A stretch of DNA of 8,138 nucleotides, taken from Oligoflexus sp. GTDB taxonomy: Bacteria; Bdellovibrionota_B; Oligoflexia; Oligoflexales; Oligoflexaceae. Positions 4,740-8,138 of the stretch are shown piece after piece. A program made the translations under genes and the position numbers. Position 1 is the stretch's first letter; each line of letters begins with the position of its first letter. The notes under the pieces were generated by a model that ran no database searches, had not been told where the DNA came from, and worked only from the letters and a program-made list of their open reading frames with translations. The stretch lies in NCBI GenBank assembly GCA_030151925.1, contig JASLCY010000560.1:1-8138 (forward strand), written 5' to 3'.

Positions 4740-7475
4740 TCACGTCTGTAAAAAGGGCGCCGTGCGCGACTCCTTCGCTTTCACGATGCCGGCGGCCGGC
4801 CCCTGGTAAACGATCGACCCACCTGCGGCGGCAGCTTCCGGACCGACTTCGATGAGCCAGTCGGCGGCCTGTATAAGCCCCAGGTGATGTTCAACGACGA
4901 TGACTGTATGCCCTGCATCCCGTAAGCGCAAGAGTTGGAGCAAAAGTTGCTGAACATCTCTGTCGCTGAGACCTGTGGAGGGCTCATCAAAGATAAGACA
5001 GCAAGGCTTCCGGTCAACTGCGTCCAAAAGGAGGCGCAACAGTTTCAGGCGCTGAGCTTCACCCCCCGAGAAAGACGAGGTATTTTGCCCGAGCCGCACA
5101 TAACCGAGGCCCATGCCGATGATTTGATCGAGCGCGCGGGCGAGCTTGGGCACCTCGAAGAAGAATTCGCGCGCCTCGTCGATCGTCAGCTGCAGGATAT
5201 CGTGGAGGTTCTTGCCGCGGTAGGCGATCGAAAGAGCTTCATCGTTGAATTGCAGACCCCGACACGTGCTGCAGGTGACCGGCATCTCGCCGAGGAAGGA
5301 CAGATCCTCGACCACGTAACCGAGGCCCTTGCAGGTCTCGCAGCGTCCGCCGGGAACGTTGAAGCTGAAGAAACCCGGCGTGAGTTCAGCGGCTTTCGCC
5401 GCCGGCGTCGTCGCCAGGATCTTGCGAATGTCGTCGTAGAAGCCGAGATAGGTCGCGATCGTCGAACGCGTCGAGCGCCCGATGCTTTCCTGGCTCACGA
5501 AATGAACGGAGGAAAGGCCTTTCAGCACATCCTTGGGCCCGAGCGTTCCGCGCCCTTCCTCGATGTCATCCTCCTCCACGTCCTGTCCCAGCGCTTCGGC
5601 GAGGAGCGGATAGAGCGTATGACGGATAAGGCTCGTCTTCCCGCTGCCGGAGACGCCGCAGACCACGTTCAAGCCGGCGATCAGGAACTGCGCCTCGACG
5701 TTCTTCAGGTTGTGCGTCTCGGCGTTCTTCACGACCAGGTATTTCTCCGCGCCGAGCGGTCGACCTTTCGGCCAGGGCTTCTCCTCGAACCTGTATTTCT
5801 TCGGGTTGTCGGCGAAGACGAGCTCGCCTCCGCGATGACCCGCGCCCGGGCCGATCTCCACGAGGTATTCGGCGCCGCGGATCAGGGTCTTCTCGTGCTC
5901 CACGACCACGATCGTGTTGCCCTGGTCCCTCAGTTCCGTGATCACTCCGAGAAGGTTATGGCTATCCCGCACGTGAAGTCCCACGCTCGGTTCATCGAGG
6001 CAGAAGAGGGTCCCGGTCAGAGCGCTGCCGAGGCTCCTCGCCATGTTTATGCGCTGGACTTCCCCGCCCGACAGGGTCCGCGCGCTGCGATCCAGGCTCA
6101 GATAACCGAGGCCCATCTTCATCAGGTAACCGAGCCGCATCTGGCCTTCCTGCAGCCCTTCTTCGACCGCGACGCTGCGTTCCGCCGCCACGACCTTGGC
6201 GTCGGTGATCTTCTGGAACCAGCCCTGGAGATCGGCGATCGAGAGGCGAATCACGTCGATGAAGTTCTGCCCATCGATCAGGCACGCGCGCGCGTTTTTA
6301 TTGAGGCGGAAACCGTCACAGGCATCGCAGGTCACATAGGTGGTGAAGCGCGACGCGTGGATGCGATAGTGCGCTTTATAACGTTTGGAATCGAGGTAGG
6401 CGAAGTAGCCGTTGATGCCATCGAACTTGCCGCCGTCGCCTTCATAGAGCCACTTCCATTCAGCGGCGGTGTAGTTCTTGAAAGGTTTCGAGGCGTCGTA
6501 GCCCTTGGCCTTGGCGCTGGCGCGCGCCCACTTGTAATAGATTTTGTGCTCGCCGAAGTTCCACGGCAGGACGCCTTCGGTCAGCAGGGAAGCCTCGAGA
6601 TCCGGCGTGATCTTCTCCCGGTCCTTGATCGGCATGCGGCCGAAGCCCTGGCACTTCTCGCAGGCGCCCTGCGGGCTGTTGTGGTTGAAGAGCGTCGGCG
6701 AGGGCTCGAGGTAGATCGTCCCGCATTCGGGGCAGACGAGCTGTTTGTTGTAAGCCTTCATCTCGCCGCTATCGCTCCGGATCACAGCCTGGCCGCGACC
6801 GAGCCGCAGGCTGAGCTCCGCGGCTTCGATCATGCGCGGATGGCTCTCCTTGTTCGCCGTCAGGCGATCGACCACGATCATGCTGCGTTTGAGGTCGTTG
6901 GCTTTTATTTCGTCGTTCTTCTGCTCTGATCCGTCCACGAAGCAGCGGGTGAAGCCCTGCACCTCGAGCTGGGTCTTCAGCTCCGCGGCCTTGATCTTGC
7001 CCCACGCTTCCAGCGGCGCGAGGAAGAGCAGCTTCTGCCCCGCGAACGACCTCAGGGCATCGTTCGCCACATAAGGGCCGTTGGCCTTGATCAGCTCGTG
7101 CCCGTGGCAATACACCTTCGAGAGATGGCCGTAGATGATGCGGAGCACGTCGCCGATTTCGGTCATCGTCCCCACGGTCGAACGTTGATTGAGGCCCGAC
7201 CTCGCCTGTTTCACGGCGATCGCCGGCGGGAGGTTCTCCACGTTATCGAGATCGGGCTTCGCCATCTGCTTCAGATACTGGCGCGCGTAGCTCGAAAGGC
7301 TCTCGACGTAACGCCGGTAGGCTTCCCCGTAAAGGGTATCGAACACCAGCGAGCTCTTGCCCGAGCCTGACATGCCGGTCACGACGGAGATTTTGCCTAG
7401 GGGGAACGCGACGGAGAAGTTTTTGAGGTTGTGGGTTCTGACGCCTTGCAGCGCGATCGACTCAGTGCTTGCCAT
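4740..7475 (-). CDS. uvrA: UvrA-family excinuclease ATPase, divergent
   Basis: At 911 residues this is slightly shorter than typical UvrA (about 940). UvrA dimers find DNA damage and load UvrB in nucleotide excision repair. Two ABC ATPase halves are present: Walker A GMSGSGKSS (34-42) and GVSGSGKTS (607-615), signatures LSGGE (468-472) and FSGGE (802-806), and Walker B LDEPS (493-497) and FDEPS (829-833). Zinc modules are Cys248/251/272/275, Cys383/386 and Cys712/715/735/738. The region corresponding to the UvrB-binding domain (about 125-230, LLFLAPLEAWGK to VVDRL) is retained, unlike in the short UvrA2 class. Oddities: the usually near-invariant DQSPIGRTPRSNPATYT reads SQESIGRSTRSTIATYL (661-677), the second signature starts with Phe, the linker before the second half is short, and the Gly-rich end GPEGGxGGG reads GPEAAAAGG. 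The start ATG 7475 has GAGGAG six bases upstream. It could be the main UvrA of its lineage or a second copy. Confidence 0.9.
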   Translation of the reverse strand: MASTESIALQGVRTHNLKNFSVAFPLGKISVVTGMSGSGKSSLVFDTLYGEAYRRYVESLSSYARQYLKQMAKPDLDNVENLPPAIAVKQARSGLNQRSTVGTMTEIGDVLRIIYGHLSKVYCHGHELIKANGPYVANDALRSFAGQKLLFLAPLEAWGKIKAAELKTQLEVQGFTRCFVDGSEQKNDEIKANDLKRSMIVVDRLTANKESHPRMIEAAELSLRLGRGQAVIRSDSGEMKAYNKQLVCPECGTIYLEPSPTLFNHNSPQGACEKCQGFGRMPIKDREKITPDLEASLLTEGVLPWNFGEHKIYYKWARASAKAKGYDASKPFKNYTAAEWKWLYEGDGGKFDGINGYFAYLDSKRYKAHYRIHASRFTTYVTCDACDGFRLNKNARACLIDGQNFIDVIRLSIADLQGWFQKITDAKVVAAERSVAVEEGLQEGQMRLGYLMKMGLGYLSLDRSARTLSGGEVQRINMARSLGSALTGTLFCLDEPSVGLHVRDSHNLLGVITELRDQGNTIVVVEHEKTLIRGAEYLVEIGPGAGHRGGELVFADNPKKYRFEEKPWPKGRPLGAEKYLVVKNAETHNLKNVEAQFLIAGLNVVCGVSGSGKTSLIRHTLYPLLAEALGQDVEEDDIEEGRGTLGPKDVLKGLSSVHFVSQESIGRSTRSTIATYLGFYDDIRKILATTPAAKAAELTPGFFSFNVPGGRCETCKGLGYVVEDLSFLGEMPVTCSTCRGLQFNDEALSIAYRGKNLHDILQLTIDEAREFFFEVPKLARALDQIIGMGLGYVRLGQNTSSFSGGEAQRLKLLRLLLDAVDRKPCCLIFDEPSTGLSDRDVQQLLLQLLRLRDAGHTVIVVEHHLGLIQAADWLIEVGPEAAAAGGSIVYQGPAAGIVKAKESRTAPFLQT

Positions 7476-7481
7476 CCTGCT

Positions 7482-7487
7482 CTCCTC
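7482..7487 (-). promoter_or_regulatory. Ribosome binding site of uvrA
   Basis: The minus strand reads GAGGAG, six bases before the ATG at 7475, fixing the uvrA start. It directly follows a small hairpin in the transcript. Confidence 0.8.
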
Positions 7488-7490
7488 GGG

Positions 7491-7510
7491 GCTTCCAAAG
7501 AAGTGGAAGC
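7491..7510 (-). other. Small hairpin in the uvrA leader
   Basis: GCTTCCA (7491-7497) and TGGAAGC (7504-7510) are perfect inverted repeats with a 6-base spacer (AAGAAG on the plus strand). In the minus-strand transcript this 7-bp stem lies between the small lipoprotein gene and uvrA, three bases upstream of the uvrA ribosome site. No T tract follows on either strand, so it is not an intrinsic terminator. It might stabilise or process the message. Confidence 0.45.
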
Positions 7511-7569
7511 GTTACGTGGAGGGCATCATCTCATAGCGGGCCCATAGCGCAAAGGGAAGCTTCGCCCCG

Positions 7570-7932
7570 TTAGTGCGCGGGCACTTCGAGGGCTTCCTGG
7601 CCAGGGAATTTGTATGATTTGCGAACGACCTCGCCCTTCTCGTTCAGATACTCGATCATGTCGATAAGTCCATCATGATCCATATCCCAACCGCGGTAGG
7701 CGAGACGCCTCTCGAGGAGTTCGTCGCCCGCGTATATTTTGACGTAAATTGGATGCTGATTCGGATAGGGCTTCGTTGCTACAATGATCGGGGCGCTCTC
7801 CAGGACAAAATGCGTCGGTTTGGGCGGCTCAGCGGTTTTTTCGGTTGTAGCGCAAGAGCCCGCTAATATAGAAAGAGGGAACCAAAGAGCATAGAGTGAT
7901 ATGAGCTTTTGTTTACGCGATTTATCACACAT
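7570..7932 (-). CDS. Small predicted lipoprotein with one EF-hand-type calcium loop
   Basis: This encodes 120 residues. The ATG at 7932 is preceded by GGGGGAGG ending four bases upstream, a strong though close ribosome site. The N-terminus is a signal peptide: a basic head (KSRKQK, residues 4-9), a hydrophobic core (about 10-25), then LAGSC with Cys27. Ala at -3 makes the lipobox weak but acceptable. A short Pro/Glu/Thr spacer leads to a compact domain. Residues 83-94 read DMDHDGLIDMIE, matching the DxDxDGxIDxxE calcium-binding loop at every key position, and are followed by a YLNEKGEVVRK turn. A single loop of this kind occurs in extracellular repeat proteins as well as true EF-hands. The function is unknown; a calcium-stabilised envelope protein is the likeliest reading. 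It lies 94 bp upstream of uvrA on the same strand with no terminator between, and is divergent from lepA. Confidence 0.8.
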   Translation of the reverse strand: MCDKSRKQKLISLYALWFPLSILAGSCATTEKTAEPPKPTHFVLESAPIIVATKPYPNQHPIYVKIYAGDELLERRLAYRGWDMDHDGLIDMIEYLNEKGEVVRKSYKFPGQEALEVPAH

Positions 7933-7961
7933 AAAGCCTCCCCCTTGGCGCGCGAGCGAAT

Positions 7962-7988
7962 CCTTACCTCGGCATCGGCAAAGTAAGG
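7962..7988. repeat. Inverted repeat in the divergent lepA/lipoprotein intergenic region
   Basis: CCTTAC (7962-7967) and GTAAGG (7983-7988) are perfect 6-bp inverted repeats separated by 15 bases, lying between the divergent starts at 7932 and 8032. The centre-to-centre distance is about two helical turns, compatible with a dimeric regulator. The repeat is short, so chance is a real alternative. I found no convincing -35/-10 pair in this 99-bp gap on either strand. Confidence 0.2.
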
Positions 7989-8031
7989 CTCAAAATTAAA
8001 CCCAACCTTAGGCGAGAGATTCAGGACGAGC

Positions 8032-8138
8032 ATGCAAGATCCTAAATTTATTCGAAATTTCTGCATTATTGCCCACATCGACCATGGCAAATCCACGATC
8101 GCGGACCGCCTGATCGAGTACACGGGGGCTCTCAGCCG
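8032..8138 (+). CDS. lepA: Elongation factor 4 (LepA), 5' end only
   Basis: LepA/EF4 is a ribosome-associated translational GTPase. The window holds the first 35 codons, from ATG 8032 to the right edge. The residues [30 protein letters not shown] match the conserved LepA N-terminus. AHIDHGKS (residues 14-21) is the P-loop (G1) motif, and the short lead before it and the RNFxIIAH context are typical of LepA rather than EF-G or EF-Tu. AGGA (8022-8025) lies six bases before the ATG and supports the start. The rest of the gene, including the remaining GTPase motifs and the C-terminal domain, is outside the window. A minus-strand open frame covering this segment is a shadow. Confidence 0.95.
   Translation, partial: MQDPKFIRNFCIIAHIDHGKSTIADRLIEYTGALS

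Noticed and set aside
4935..6929. 664-codon plus-strand open frame opposite uvrA
   Set aside because: It is the exact antisense of well-supported UvrA coding sequence, rich in Arg, Ala, Glu, Asp and His as expected from reverse reading of GC-rich codons, and has no recognisable domain or ribosome site.
7116..7475. Suspected loss of a zinc cysteine near residue 123 of UvrA (YCHGH)
   Set aside because: E. coli UvrA, as I recall it, has the similar RCPDHD at this position, so a single cysteine here is normal.
7476..7569. Possible uvrA promoter (TATGAG as a -10)
   Set aside because: No acceptable -35 lies at the right distance, so I did not annotate it.
7863..8123. 86-codon minus-strand frame over the lepA start
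   Set aside because: It overlaps the conserved LepA N-terminus and the start of the EF-hand lipoprotein, with no recognisable content.

Overview
This 8.1 kb window is a gene-dense piece of bacterial chromosome of moderately high GC content. It carries ordinary housekeeping genes (uvrA-like, panB, dnaJ, lepA) mixed with small genes of unknown function, three of which encode predicted lipoproteins. Several predicted lipoproteins, a CxxCH-containing lipoprotein and the housekeeping sequences suggest a Gram-negative bacterium. A Bdellovibrionota/Oligoflexia-type or other delta-like lineage is my best guess, but that is inference and no marker here settles it.

Layout, left to right. (1) Positions 2-580 (+) hold the 3' part of an unrecognised gene with a four-cysteine zinc-ribbon-like segment. 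(2) Positions 587-618 hold a very strong bidirectional terminator shared with the next gene, whose stop codon lies in its A/T tract. (3) Positions 618-1109 (-) encode a small acidic, possibly lipid-anchored protein of unknown function. (4) Positions 1110-1333 are a divergent intergenic region with one candidate promoter on each strand. (5) Positions 1334-2746 (+) encode a lipoprotein with a Ser/Gly/Asn-rich tether and one c-type haem site. (6) Facing it, only 6 bp away, a minus-strand run reads uvrA-like (7475-4740), panB (4722-3904), dnaJ (3862-2753), with gaps of 17 and 41 bp, so probably one operon. (7) Upstream of uvrA on the same strand is a small lipoprotein gene with a perfect EF-hand-type loop (7932-7570). 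(8) Divergent from that, lepA begins at 8032 (+) and runs off the window.

The uvrA-panB-dnaJ run joins DNA repair, pantothenate synthesis and protein folding; there is no obvious shared pathway, and spacing rather than function argues for co-transcription. No mobile element, CRISPR array, tRNA, rRNA or toxin-antitoxin pair was found, and no gene-free stretch exceeds 300 bp. I do not see a new multi-gene system. The items most worth following are the divergent UvrA, the haem lipoprotein, the EF-hand lipoprotein and the zinc-ribbon protein.
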